NCBI GenBank assembly: GCA_002085115.1
Contig: MZGQ01000037.1
Span: forward strand, 1 to 47,999
Source: Desulfococcus sp. 4484_241
GTDB taxonomy: Bacteria; Desulfobacterota; Desulfobacteria; Desulfobacterales; Desulfosudaceae
DNA length: 47,999 nt
Direction: 5' to 3'
Position 1 is the first letter of the stretch, and every line of letters begins with the position of its first letter. Shown piece after piece: positions 1 to 8,002 of the stretch. The notes beneath the pieces were generated by a model, which worked only from the letters and a program-made list of their open reading frames with translations, did no database searches and was not told the DNA's origin. A program made the translations under genes and the position numbers.

Positions 1-4
1 AATA

Positions 5-2248
5 TCACAAGCCAGATTTTTCGATCATATCCTTCAGTTCATCGGCAAGGCCTGAAAGATCAGAGACGCTCGAAGCAAGCCTGTTGCTTATGCCCCCAAG
101 CGCTGACAAAGCCTCTGATATACGGTTCAGCTCTGATGTCACGTCCGAGTTTATCGACGAGCTGTTCTGGGCACTCTTTGCCACAACCTGGATCGCTGCG
201 GCCATCTGGCCGATGTTCATTGCGATCTCCCGTGTCGTGGAGGACTGTTCCTCCATTGCAGCTGAAATGGAAAACACCACCTCCTGAACCTCATCTATAC
301 CATCGGCCGCGTCCCGAACCGACTCCGACGTGGCAAGGGTCGCTTCCTGTATGTTTCTGACCAGTTCCTTTATTCCCTCGGTTGCGGCAGCCGTTTGCCC
401 TGCAAGCTTCTTTATTTCATCGGCCACAACGGCAAAGCCAGCACCCGCCTCTCCTGCCCTCGCTGCCTCTATCGTGGCGTTCAGCGCCAGCAGGTTGGTC
501 TGTTCCGATATCTCGGTTATAGTCTCGGTAATCTTATCTATCTCACCGGCGGCTTCGCCCAGCTCGCTGATCTCCCTGAACGCCTCCCTGGCCTGTGCTG
601 CCGCCCTGTCCATGTTCTGGTGCGCCAGTTCACTGTTTTTCGCTATCTCCCTGATTGTAACGTCCATCTCTTCAGACGAGGAGGCAATGGTATCGACATT
701 CATGGCCGACTGCTCCATAGCGGCAGCAACGGAACGGGCATCGGTGCTGAGTTTTTCCATAGATGAAGCAACTGCGCCCAGCCGCTTTGCCACCTGCTTT
801 ACGTCCATGTCAAGTTCACCGGAAAATTCAAGCAGCTCGGAGGATGACACGGCAAACTGTTTCGACTTGCCGGCAACCCCTCCCAGCAGCCTGGTGGCAC
901 GGTCCAGGAACCTGTTTAAAGCAAAGATCAGCGCACCAGTATAATTATCATCGGAATGCTCAAGCCTTGTGCCAAGGCCTATATCCCCTTTTGCCAGGGC
1001 ATCAACCATATCGGCCGCATGCCTCACCGGCGACATTATACGCTGCAACGATCTTACCACCAGAACCGCAACGATACCGCACAGAATCATAATGACAACA
1101 AACAGACGCAAAAACGTGCCTGTCAAGGCCCCTTCAGCAGTACTGTCCGGTGGTTTAGAACCAGCCATAATAGTGCTGTTTACATAGGCACCGGCCCCAA
1201 TGGTCCAGCCCCAGGGTTTGAAAGCCCTGGCACATGTCAAAGCAGGCACCGGTTTGCCGCCTCCTGCTTTTGGAAGGTCACACTCGATACACACATCCCG
1301 GTTCTTCTCAAAACCTGCCCGGATCTGTGCAACGATATCCCTGCCTGCCGCATCGGCCATGTCTGTAATGCTCTTTTTGCCGCTTTTGTGCCAGAACGGA
1401 TCTGCAAGAAGATTTCCATCGGTATCTGCAATCCATAAAAAGGTGTTCCCACCGGCCCTGGCAGCGGCAGGTTTGATAACATCCAGAACCATCTGTTTAA
1501 GCTGCAACGGAACATCTGCCCTTGCCGATGAGCCGACTATACAGGCAAGAGGAGCAAATAATTTTACGCAGGCTATCATAGGCTGCGGGTTTCCTGACTT
1601 TCCGGCAGGTTTCCACCGATACCGAACGACCCCTTCCCCTTTGCTTCGGCACATGGCAACAATGTCTGCAAACAGTTTCCTGCCGTCCGGGTCGGTGAAG
1701 TTGGCAACGTTAAGCCCTTCAAGCCCAGGCCTTTCCGGAAACAGCAGGACGCGAGGACTGGTGTCGATTATCCAGAAACGCCCTCCGCTATGATTCATGC
1801 GCTTTACAGCATCAAGTGCGGCCTCGAGCGGAACGTTTCCACCGGCAGGCTTTTCATACCCGTGCTTCAATATGGCCCGCTTAAGAGGCAGGCCGGTATT
1901 GTTTTCAGACTGCGTACCTTTTTCGCTTTTTTCATATGCACGGGCCACGGCATCGTATGCAAGATCGACGCCCTCCTTTAACAGCTCAACGATTCCACCC
2001 TGAAGGTTATCACCTTCTGCTTCCATTGCGGCAATCCCGGCCAAAAACCGACAAACAAACTCAAGCCTTTCATTGAGCATTATCCTTATGCTTTCCGGTG
2101 GCTTTTGTACAGGACGGCTCCCGGTCCCGCTGGTGAGAGCAGAGAACTGAAGCCAGGACACCAGTAAAGCCAAAAACCCTGCACCAACTACTCCACATGC
2201 AGAAACGAGAAAAGGCCTGTCCCACTTGGCAAGCCGTATCCATTTCAT
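5..2248 (-). CDS. Methyl-accepting chemotaxis protein with periplasmic Cache-type sensor
   Basis: A transmembrane chemoreceptor that should pass a periplasmic ligand signal to CheA/CheW. Residues 13-37 form TM1. Residues 38-378 form a large extracytoplasmic region with two Cache-like segments (about 157-240 and 265-355; the second has the [14 protein letters not shown]-type signature). TM2 is about 380-400, HAMP about 400-455. The cytoplasmic signalling domain spans about 460-740, with the conserved hairpin near residues 580-617 ([19 protein letters not shown]). The length of 747 aa is normal. The ATG is preceded by AAGGAGG at 9 nt, which fixes the start. It is transcribed divergently from the GGDEF-family gene. 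No C-terminal CheR/CheB pentapeptide is evident. Family assignment is secure; the ligand is unknown. Confidence 0.95.
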   Translation of the reverse strand: MKWIRLAKWDRPFLVSACGVVGAGFLALLVSWLQFSALTSGTGSRPVQKPPESIRIMLNERLEFVCRFLAGIAAMEAEGDNLQGGIVELLKEGVDLAYDAVARAYEKSEKGTQSENNTGLPLKRAILKHGYEKPAGGNVPLEAALDAVKRMNHSGGRFWIIDTSPRVLLFPERPGLEGLNVANFTDPDGRKLFADIVAMCRSKGEGVVRYRWKPAGKSGNPQPMIACVKLFAPLACIVGSSARADVPLQLKQMVLDVIKPAAARAGGNTFLWIADTDGNLLADPFWHKSGKKSITDMADAAGRDIVAQIRAGFEKNRDVCIECDLPKAGGGKPVPALTCARAFKPWGWTIGAGAYVNSTIMAGSKPPDSTAEGALTGTFLRLFVVIMILCGIVAVLVVRSLQRIMSPVRHAADMVDALAKGDIGLGTRLEHSDDNYTGALIFALNRFLDRATRLLGGVAGKSKQFAVSSSELLEFSGELDMDVKQVAKRLGAVASSMEKLSTDARSVAAAMEQSAMNVDTIASSSEEMDVTIREIAKNSELAHQNMDRAAAQAREAFREISELGEAAGEIDKITETITEISEQTNLLALNATIEAARAGEAGAGFAVVADEIKKLAGQTAAATEGIKELVRNIQEATLATSESVRDAADGIDEVQEVVFSISAAMEEQSSTTREIAMNIGQMAAAIQVVAKSAQNSSSINSDVTSELNRISEALSALGGISNRLASSVSDLSGLADELKDMIEKSGL

Positions 2249-2565
2249 GATTACAGCCTCCTTATTTACACTAAAGCATATTTCACGCTGCTTTACCTCA
2301 AAGGGTCAAATCAAAAGCAATCAGGCAACCAGTAGATTACTAATGGGAAATTCAGCCCCAACTGTAAACAGATATCCTAAAAACCGGCCGCCTGTCAAAC
2401 GAGCATGGGTACAATGCACAGCATGGCTTGTGGCATTATTGAGTATTGCAATTGACCCTGCCAACTGGTGTGTGTTATAAATTGCCTCATGGTTTGTATT
2501 TTAAGATATGAACTTTTCTTTCCTTATGCTTCTTTTCTCTTAAACAGTGAAACGGAGACTCGCAT
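2249..2565. other. Divergent intergenic region between MCP and GGDEF-family genes
   Basis: This 317-bp gap holds the Shine-Dalgarno of the MCP gene (AAGGAGG on the minus strand), a good sigma-70-type promoter reading right (listed separately) and the ribosome site GGAG before 2566. Short reading frames across it have no family resemblance and are treated as chance. No convincing promoter was found for the minus-strand MCP gene; a TTGACA on the minus strand near 2392-2397 has no good -10 partner. Confidence 0.6.
2452..2481 (+). promoter_or_regulatory. Sigma-70-type promoter upstream of the PAS-GGDEF gene
   Basis: The -35 element TTGACC (2452-2457) and -10 element TATAAA (2476-2481) are 18 nt apart, each one mismatch from consensus. 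The predicted start near 2488 gives a leader of about 78 nt before the ATG at 2566. Prediction is from sequence only. Confidence 0.55.
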
Positions 2566-3465
2566 ATGATATTTTCGCAGATATACAATATGATAAACAT
2601 GGGAATTGCTGTGGTTGACGAGGATCTGAAGGTGCACCACTGGAACCGCTGGCTTGAAATCCATACAGGCATACCTGAAAAAACCATCCATGGCATTTCG
2701 CTTCTGGATCATTTTCCCAACCTGAACCAGAAATGGTTCCTGAAAAACTGCAAAAGGGTTTTTACCGCAGGCAACTTCGCCTTTTTCTCCCACAAACTGC
2801 ACCGCTACATCCTGCCGGTAAAACCGGTGCACCATTTTTCCCCGGGGTTCAAATTCATGCGCCAGAACTGTCTCATGGGCCCCATATACAACGACGAAAA
2901 AAAAATAGACCTTGCCTGCCTGATGATACAGGACGCAACAGAAGAAGCAATGTATGAAGCCAGTCTTCAGGCACTGAGCAAAAAAGACAGCCTGACGGGT
3001 CTATACAACAGGGTCTATTTGAACTCTCAGCTAAAACGTGAGCTTGCAAGGCATAAGCGGTATGACTCACCTTTCACGATCATATTGGCAGACATAGATT
3101 CCATGGGTGTGATCAATTCAACACGCAGTTACACCGCCGGTGACGAAATCCTGATAAAAGTGGCCGACATTCTTCGCGCAAGACTGCGGGCAGTGGATAT
3201 TGTGGCCCGTTACGAGGGAGACGGCATGTGTATTCTCCTGCCGGAAACGCCATTAAAACCGGCAATGCACGTGGCGCGTGAGCTTGGGGAAAGGGTTGAA
3301 AAGGCCGGAATCCCTTTTGACGAATCAGGCAAACCTGTTACCATCAGCCTGGGAGTAATCGATGCGGGTGCAAAGGAGCTGGAACTTGATCAACTTCTTG
3401 GCAAAATAGACAGCGGTTTTGTCAAAATATCACAGAACGGGCCCGGTTCGGTAACCCAACTTTAA
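2566..3465 (+). CDS. PAS-GGDEF family protein with degenerate GGDEF motif
   Basis: A cytoplasmic signalling protein of 299 aa. Residues 1-125 look like a PAS sensor (IAVVDEDLKVHHWN near 14-27), followed by a GGDEF domain from about 138 (KKDSLTGLYNR). The first metal-site region ADIDSM (175-180) and AGDEIL (191-196) are kept. The signature motif itself reads EGDGM (217-221) instead of GGDEF: the first Gly is Glu and the catalytic/metal Glu is Gly. Active diguanylate cyclases need those residues, so this copy is probably inactive in c-di-GMP synthesis and may act as an effector or scaffold. The start ATG has GGAG 9 nt upstream. It lies divergent from the MCP gene and convergent with maf. Confidence 0.88.
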   Translation: MIFSQIYNMINMGIAVVDEDLKVHHWNRWLEIHTGIPEKTIHGISLLDHFPNLNQKWFLKNCKRVFTAGNFAFFSHKLHRYILPVKPVHHFSPGFKFMRQNCLMGPIYNDEKKIDLACLMIQDATEEAMYEASLQALSKKDSLTGLYNRVYLNSQLKRELARHKRYDSPFTIILADIDSMGVINSTRSYTAGDEILIKVADILRARLRAVDIVARYEGDGMCILLPETPLKPAMHVARELGERVEKAGIPFDESGKPVTISLGVIDAGAKELELDQLLGKIDSGFVKISQNGPGSVTQL

Positions 3466-3483
3466 TCTGCAAGTCCGGGGTTT

Positions 3484-4089
3484 TCAAGGAAAATCAAGCA
3501 CCCTGTTGGCCAAAAGGTGTGAAACAACCTCACATACCGGCATACCTACAACGTTGGTGTAAGAACCGTTTACCCTGCTGACCATAAAAGTTCCAAGGCC
3601 TTGTATGGCATAGGCTCCTGCCTTGTCGTACGGCTCGTCGGTATGTACATACCACTCGATCTCCCTTGCTGAAAGATGCTTAAAACAGACTTCCGTGACA
3701 ACCGAATCGGCATGGTGATGGCCGTCCGCCATGCATACAACTGCAAAACCCGTATAAACCCTGTGGACATTCCCGCTAAGCCTGGCAAGCATCTCCCGCG
3801 CCTCATCGGCCGACTTAGGTTTTCCAAGCGGTTCGTTGTCCAGAACCACTATAGTGTCTGCGCCTATTACCCAGCTGTCCTGGAAGATCCCTGCCACATC
3901 CACAGCCTTTGCCATGGCCAGGGTTTTGGTGTACTCAGCCGGGGCAGACCATAAAAACGAGTCCTCGTCCACCCGGCTTTCATGAACAACGAAACAGATC
4001 CCGGCCTGTTCCAGCAGCTGTTTCCTTCTCGGCGACCGGGAAGCCAGGACAATTGATCCGTTATGTATAAGCGAGCCTGCTCCTGCCAT
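3484..4089 (-). CDS. maf: Maf family nucleoside triphosphate pyrophosphatase
   Basis: Maf proteins hydrolyse non-canonical or excess nucleotides (dTTP/UTP type or modified NTPs) to monophosphates and diphosphate in the cytoplasm. The 201-aa length fits the family. The N-terminal signature LASRSPRRKQLL lies at residues 15-26, and the metal-site motif GADTIVVLD (76-84, with D78) is followed by GKPKSADEAREML. The gene starts 3 bp after the rlmD stop, so it is probably translated from the same message (order: aminotransferase, rlmD, maf). It meets the GGDEF gene tail to tail with only 18 bp between them. The exact substrate class (YhdE versus YceF type) cannot be set from sequence reading alone. 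Confidence 0.93.
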   Translation of the reverse strand: MAGAGSLIHNGSIVLASRSPRRKQLLEQAGICFVVHESRVDEDSFLWSAPAEYTKTLAMAKAVDVAGIFQDSWVIGADTIVVLDNEPLGKPKSADEAREMLARLSGNVHRVYTGFAVVCMADGHHHADSVVTEVCFKHLSAREIEWYVHTDEPYDKAGAYAIQGLGTFMVSRVNGSYTNVVGMPVCEVVSHLLANRVLDFP

Positions 4090-4092
4090 TAT

Positions 4093-5520
4093 TCACCTTT
4101 TCACCAGCCTTACAACCGTCTCTATATGAAACGTATGGGGAAACATATCTACGGGCTGAACCTCGGCAACCATGTAGCCGTCTTTGAGCATTCCAATATC
4201 CCTTGCCAGGGTGGCCGGGTTGCAAGAGACATAGACTATCGTTCTCGGCCCCATCTCCATAACCTGTTTAACGACCTTCTGGTGCATTCCTGCACGCGGA
4301 GGGTCTATGACCATAACTTCCCGGCTGTTCCCAAGAGATGAAAGGGTCGCCTTTACGTCGCCTGCCATGAACTTGACATTTTTTACACCATTCAGTTCAC
4401 GGTTCTTCTCTGCATCGCTGACACAGCTTGGGTTTGATTCAAGGCCAATCACCTCATTGGCAGAGTCGGACAGCCATATTGCTATGGTCCCGATGCCGGA
4501 GTACAGGTCCACGACCTTCTCCCTGCCGGAAAGACCGGCAAACTTCCGGACCACATCGTAAAGCCGTACCGCCGCCCTGGTGTTGGTCTGCAAAAAAGAG
4601 TTGGCCGACACCTCGAACCGGAACCGGCCAAGTTTCTCAACAATAAACGGGTCACCTCGCAGGTTGATTTCGCGCTCCCCCAGCGCAACTCCCGCCTTAC
4701 TTGCCGTTATGTTGTTTACCACAGACACGACCTTGCCATATTTGTCGAAAAGCATGTCGGCAAGCGGCATTACAACAGGAATTTCTTCTGTAGCCGTTAC
4801 GATGTTGACCATCCAGTTATCCATGGCCACAGAATATCTAAGCATCAAGAACCGCCAGAATCCCTTGTGTGTCCGCAGACCGTAAACCGGGACTCCTGAA
4901 TTTTTTACGTACGTGCGCACATCCTCCAGGATAAGATTGCCCAGCTCAGGCATCAGCAAACATCGTTTTGTATCAAGCACCTTGTAAAAAGTGCCCGGGA
5001 CATGAAGACCGAGCGCAAAACCGGCATCAACGCCGCCCGATCCCATCTCTTCGGGCAGAAGCCAGCGCCTGTCCGAAAACGAAAACTCCATCTTGTTCCT
5101 GTATCCGAAAACCGGGTCAGACGGTATAACCGGGTTGACAGCGACTTCATCCATAAGGGCTATGTGTGCCAGTGTTTCGGCGACCTGCTGTCTCTTGTAT
5201 TCCAGCTGCATCGAATAGTCCAGCGTCTGTAGCCTGCACCCGCCGCAATAACCATGATAGCAACACTCAGGGGTAATCCTGAAAGAAGAGGGCCTGATGA
5301 TTTCAACCAGCCGGGCCTCGGCATAACCTTTTCTCTTTCTGGTTATGACGACCGAGACCCGGTCTCCCGGGAGAGCATGATCGACAAAGACCACCATACC
5401 GCCGACACGGGCAAGCCCCCGCCCGCCAAAGGCCAGTTTTTCGATATCCAGACTTAAAGTCCGGCCCTTTTTCACGCTATCCGCCGACAGGTCAGTGCCG
5501 GCAATTTCAGATCCGTTCAA
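4093..5520 (-). CDS. rlmD: 23S rRNA (uracil-5-)-methyltransferase RlmD/RumA family
   Basis: A SAM-dependent methyltransferase making 5-methyluridine in RNA (RlmD targets U1939 of 23S rRNA in E. coli). A TRAM RNA-binding domain spans residues 18-78. Cysteines for the [4Fe-4S] cluster are seen at C86/C87, C92, C95 and C187. The SAM motif is VVDLYSGIGTIA (337-348), the nucleophile C433 sits in VSCNPATLARD, and the general base is E467 in FHIETVV. Length (475 aa) is typical. The start overlaps the end of the upstream aminotransferase gene by 14 bp, indicating coupled translation. RlmC, RlmD and TrmA cannot be separated rigorously here, but TRAM plus the Fe-S cluster favours the RlmD type. Confidence 0.92.
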   Translation of the reverse strand: MNGSEIAGTDLSADSVKKGRTLSLDIEKLAFGGRGLARVGGMVVFVDHALPGDRVSVVITRKRKGYAEARLVEIIRPSSFRITPECCYHGYCGGCRLQTLDYSMQLEYKRQQVAETLAHIALMDEVAVNPVIPSDPVFGYRNKMEFSFSDRRWLLPEEMGSGGVDAGFALGLHVPGTFYKVLDTKRCLLMPELGNLILEDVRTYVKNSGVPVYGLRTHKGFWRFLMLRYSVAMDNWMVNIVTATEEIPVVMPLADMLFDKYGKVVSVVNNITASKAGVALGEREINLRGDPFIVEKLGRFRFEVSANSFLQTNTRAAVRLYDVVRKFAGLSGREKVVDLYSGIGTIAIWLSDSANEVIGLESNPSCVSDAEKNRELNGVKNVKFMAGDVKATLSSLGNSREVMVIDPPRAGMHQKVVKQVMEMGPRTIVYVSCNPATLARDIGMLKDGYMVAEVQPVDMFPHTFHIETVVRLVKR

Positions 5521-6670
5521 GGTAACGCTCCAAACGGTCCAGGCCTTCTGTTATATTTTCCATGGAGTTGGCATAGGAAAACCTGAGGTACCCCTCCCCG
5601 TTTTTCCCGAAATCTATGCCCGGGGCAACGCCCACGTGCGCTTTTTCCAGTATATCAAATGCAAGGCCGTAAGAATCCCCGGATATATGACCGGCATTCA
5701 CAAATATGTAAAATGCACCGGTAGGTTCAACCGTAATGCCGAATCCCAGTTCCCTGAGCCGCTTTACCATGTAAATTCTCCGCTTATTGTAAACGGCACG
5801 CATCCGTTTTATGTCATCGCCAGCCTCCCTGAGAGCCGCGATGCCTGCAAACTGCACCACGGAATTGGCGGATATCATGAAGTTCTGGTGAAGAATCTGT
5901 AGCGTACGGACAAACGGCTCAGGCACTATCAGGTAACCCAGCCTGAGACCGGTCATGGCATACAGTTTTGAAAACCCGTTCAACACGAAGGCGTTATCGG
6001 TAAACTCCAGGATGGAGTGTTCCATGCCCTCGTAAACCAGGCCGTGGTAAACCTCGTCTGAAATTACATATGGCCCAAGCCTGGCTATGGCCCTCATCCT
6101 CTCCTCTGACAGCAGGGTTCCCGTAGGATTGGACGGGGAATTTATGAATATTGCCTTAGTCTTTTCAGATATGGATTTCCTTACATCCGCAGGATCAAGC
6201 TGGAATCCCTCTGACTCGGAAACCGGGACCGTAATCGGCGTTCCGCCTGCAAAGGTTATGAAATTGGGATAGCAGGCATAATGGGGATCGGAGATTATCA
6301 CTTCATCACCCGGATCGAGCAGGGCCGCAAAAACCAGCATCATCGCCGGTGATGTGCCGGAGGTTACCATAACCCTGTCCGGCTCCAATGAAACGCCATA
6401 CCTCCCGTGGTAATGTTCACATATAGCCTCCCGCAGTCGGATATCGCCGAGGCTGTGGGTGTAGTATGTGCGTCCATCATCGAGAGCCTTTTTAACCGCA
6501 GCCTTCACGCATTCCGGTATATCGAAATCGGGCTCCCCCACCTCCAGATGGATCACGTCAATCCCTGTTCTCTCCATCATATCGGCCTTTTCAAGGACAT
6601 CCATCACCAGAAACGGAGTAATCCGGCTTGTCCTGTTTGAAGCTGCCTCTTTCCTGTGACTTGTTGTCAT
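5507..6670 (-). CDS. PLP-dependent class I/II aminotransferase
   Basis: A fold-type I aminotransferase of 387 aa. Visible residues are SPSNPTG (178-184, N181), DEVYHG with D205 and Y208 contacting PLP, the Schiff-base lysine K235 in NGFSKLYAMTG, and R243 (GLRLGY). The N-terminal VGEPDFD motif is typical of the aspartate/alanine aminotransferase-like group. It is the first gene of an apparent operon with rlmD (14-bp overlap) and maf. A weak AGGA lies about 11 nt before the ATG. The amino donor cannot be assigned from sequence; aspartate, alanine or aromatic acids are all possible in this group. Confidence 0.9.
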   Translation of the reverse strand: MTTSHRKEAASNRTSRITPFLVMDVLEKADMMERTGIDVIHLEVGEPDFDIPECVKAAVKKALDDGRTYYTHSLGDIRLREAICEHYHGRYGVSLEPDRVMVTSGTSPAMMLVFAALLDPGDEVIISDPHYACYPNFITFAGGTPITVPVSESEGFQLDPADVRKSISEKTKAIFINSPSNPTGTLLSEERMRAIARLGPYVISDEVYHGLVYEGMEHSILEFTDNAFVLNGFSKLYAMTGLRLGYLIVPEPFVRTLQILHQNFMISANSVVQFAGIAALREAGDDIKRMRAVYNKRRIYMVKRLRELGFGITVEPTGAFYIFVNAGHISGDSYGLAFDILEKAHVGVAPGIDFGKNGEGYLRFSYANSMENITEGLDRLERYLERI

Positions 6671-6800
6671 AACTCAAGTATCCTGTGTCCCATTAAACAG
6701 AGCAATATTGTTCCTCCGGAATCATCAGCGCCGGCATTTCAAAAGGCTTTCGGATACAACAGGGGGCGTAGTGATTCTATACAGGCGATGTTCACTCTCC

Positions 6801-6826
6801 TGGATGGCCCCCGGATTGGCCATCCA
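6801..6826. repeat. Perfect inverted repeat in intergenic space
   Basis: TGGATGGCC (6801-6809) and GGCCATCCA (6818-6826) form a 9-bp perfect stem with an 8-nt loop, between the 3' end of the coiled-coil gene and the start of the aminotransferase gene. No T-run follows on either strand, so it is not a classic intrinsic terminator. It could slow transcription from the right or protect a 3' end. Confidence 0.5.
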
Positions 6827-6844
6827 AAACATACGTCATCAAAA

Positions 6845-7987
6845 TCAAAGTGTCTCAAGGAAGGAAAGATCCTTTACCTGTGAATTCTTTGTGCCTATAA
6901 CCAGTATCTCAATTCTTCCGTCACTCAGGTTTCGGTAATAAAGTCTTCCGCTGTATGCAAAGATTGCCTCAAACACCTTTTCGCTGCTCTTTTTCAGATC
7001 CACCTTCCGCTTTATGTCTACCCGGCCCCCGGAATCAAGCTGTTTTATAACCTCCTCGGCTTTTATCTTCATGTCTTCCGTAAGAGATGCAAAACTCTCT
7101 ATCGCTCTTTTATTCAAAAGCACATGCTTGTACAACGTCTTAAACCGCTTATCAATATTAGTATAGACCGTAGTCTTCCTCCTGCCACGGGAACGCTGAC
7201 GGTCCATTCGCTCTACGACTTCCCGCAGCGCCTCGTTTTCAAGCCGAAGCTCCTCCTGGATCTCCATACTCTTTTTTATTTTCTCCTCAAGAGCGATTAT
7301 CTCTTCCAACATATCGTCCTCGTTGCGGCTTGCCTTTTCCCGGTACTCGGACAGGGTTTCCCTGGCATGGGTAATCTCGCTTGCAAGCCTATCCCTCTCC
7401 TCGTTGAGCATCATTATCCTGTCATAGTGCCTGCCTTCGAGTTCCTCAAGCCTTCGTATCTCGTTGAGCCTGGCCTCCTCTTCCATTTTCGCCCTGCGCA
7501 TACCATCATTGTAATAATGATAAAAAACCAGTGCCGCCGGCATCAAAAACACAAGAAACAGCACTATGTCGAGAACAGAGCCCCTGGGTACGGTAACATT
7601 CACACGTACCGACAAACCCTGCTCCATCAGCCTGAAATTTTCGGAAGCCACCTGGCTTGGGAAGGGAGGGGCCAACAACTCGGCATCCGGTTCGGCCGGG
7701 GCAGGATAGACAATCACGTTGCCGCCAGAGGTGACCAGTACATCAACGATCACCCCCCACCTTCTCCATTTTATCCCCTTGAGATATGATTCCATGTTTT
7801 CAGCAACCACATCGCTCAATCTTTTGGCCCCGACAAGAAGAGGCCGGTAATCGCCGATATAACGCTCCTCTATTTCCGATGTGCAGCGCTTTTCCAGGTA
7901 AGTCTCGAACGAATACACCGCGGCAAGTTGCGCCGCAGGCACAAGAACGATCAGGATCAGCAATATTTTCAAGGGAAAATATTTCAT
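6845..7987 (-). CDS. Two-TM coiled-coil membrane protein with RelE-like C-terminal domain
   Basis: I do not recognise a named family for the whole protein (380 aa). TM1 is about 6-25. Residues 26-136 are predicted extracytoplasmic and include a mixed alpha/beta stretch, sensor-like in layout. TM2 is about 138-158. A long charged coiled coil follows (about 165-265). The last 90 residues (about 290-380) show the spacing of RelE/ParE-type toxins: a helical start, KVFEAIF, RLYYR, IEILVIGTKNSQVKDL. It starts 15 bp after the TPR lipoprotein stop, so the two are likely co-transcribed. The RelE likeness is read by eye and could equally be a non-toxic interaction domain. Confidence 0.7.
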   Translation of the reverse strand: MKYFPLKILLILIVLVPAAQLAAVYSFETYLEKRCTSEIEERYIGDYRPLLVGAKRLSDVVAENMESYLKGIKWRRWGVIVDVLVTSGGNVIVYPAPAEPDAELLAPPFPSQVASENFRLMEQGLSVRVNVTVPRGSVLDIVLFLVFLMPAALVFYHYYNDGMRRAKMEEEARLNEIRRLEELEGRHYDRIMMLNEERDRLASEITHARETLSEYREKASRNEDDMLEEIIALEEKIKKSMEIQEELRLENEALREVVERMDRQRSRGRRKTTVYTNIDKRFKTLYKHVLLNKRAIESFASLTEDMKIKAEEVIKQLDSGGRVDIKRKVDLKKSSEKVFEAIFAYSGRLYYRNLSDGRIEILVIGTKNSQVKDLSFLETL

Positions 7988-8002
7988 ATAAACGTAAAAT
8001 GC

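Noticed and set aside
330-944. 204-codon plus-strand frame inside the MCP gene
   Set aside because: It is the antisense shadow of the conserved MCP signalling domain; Ser/Ala-rich translation with no family features.
2431-2450. Sigma-54 promoter before the GGDEF gene (TGGCAT...TTGCA)
   Set aside because: The GG and GC dinucleotides are 14 nt apart instead of 10.
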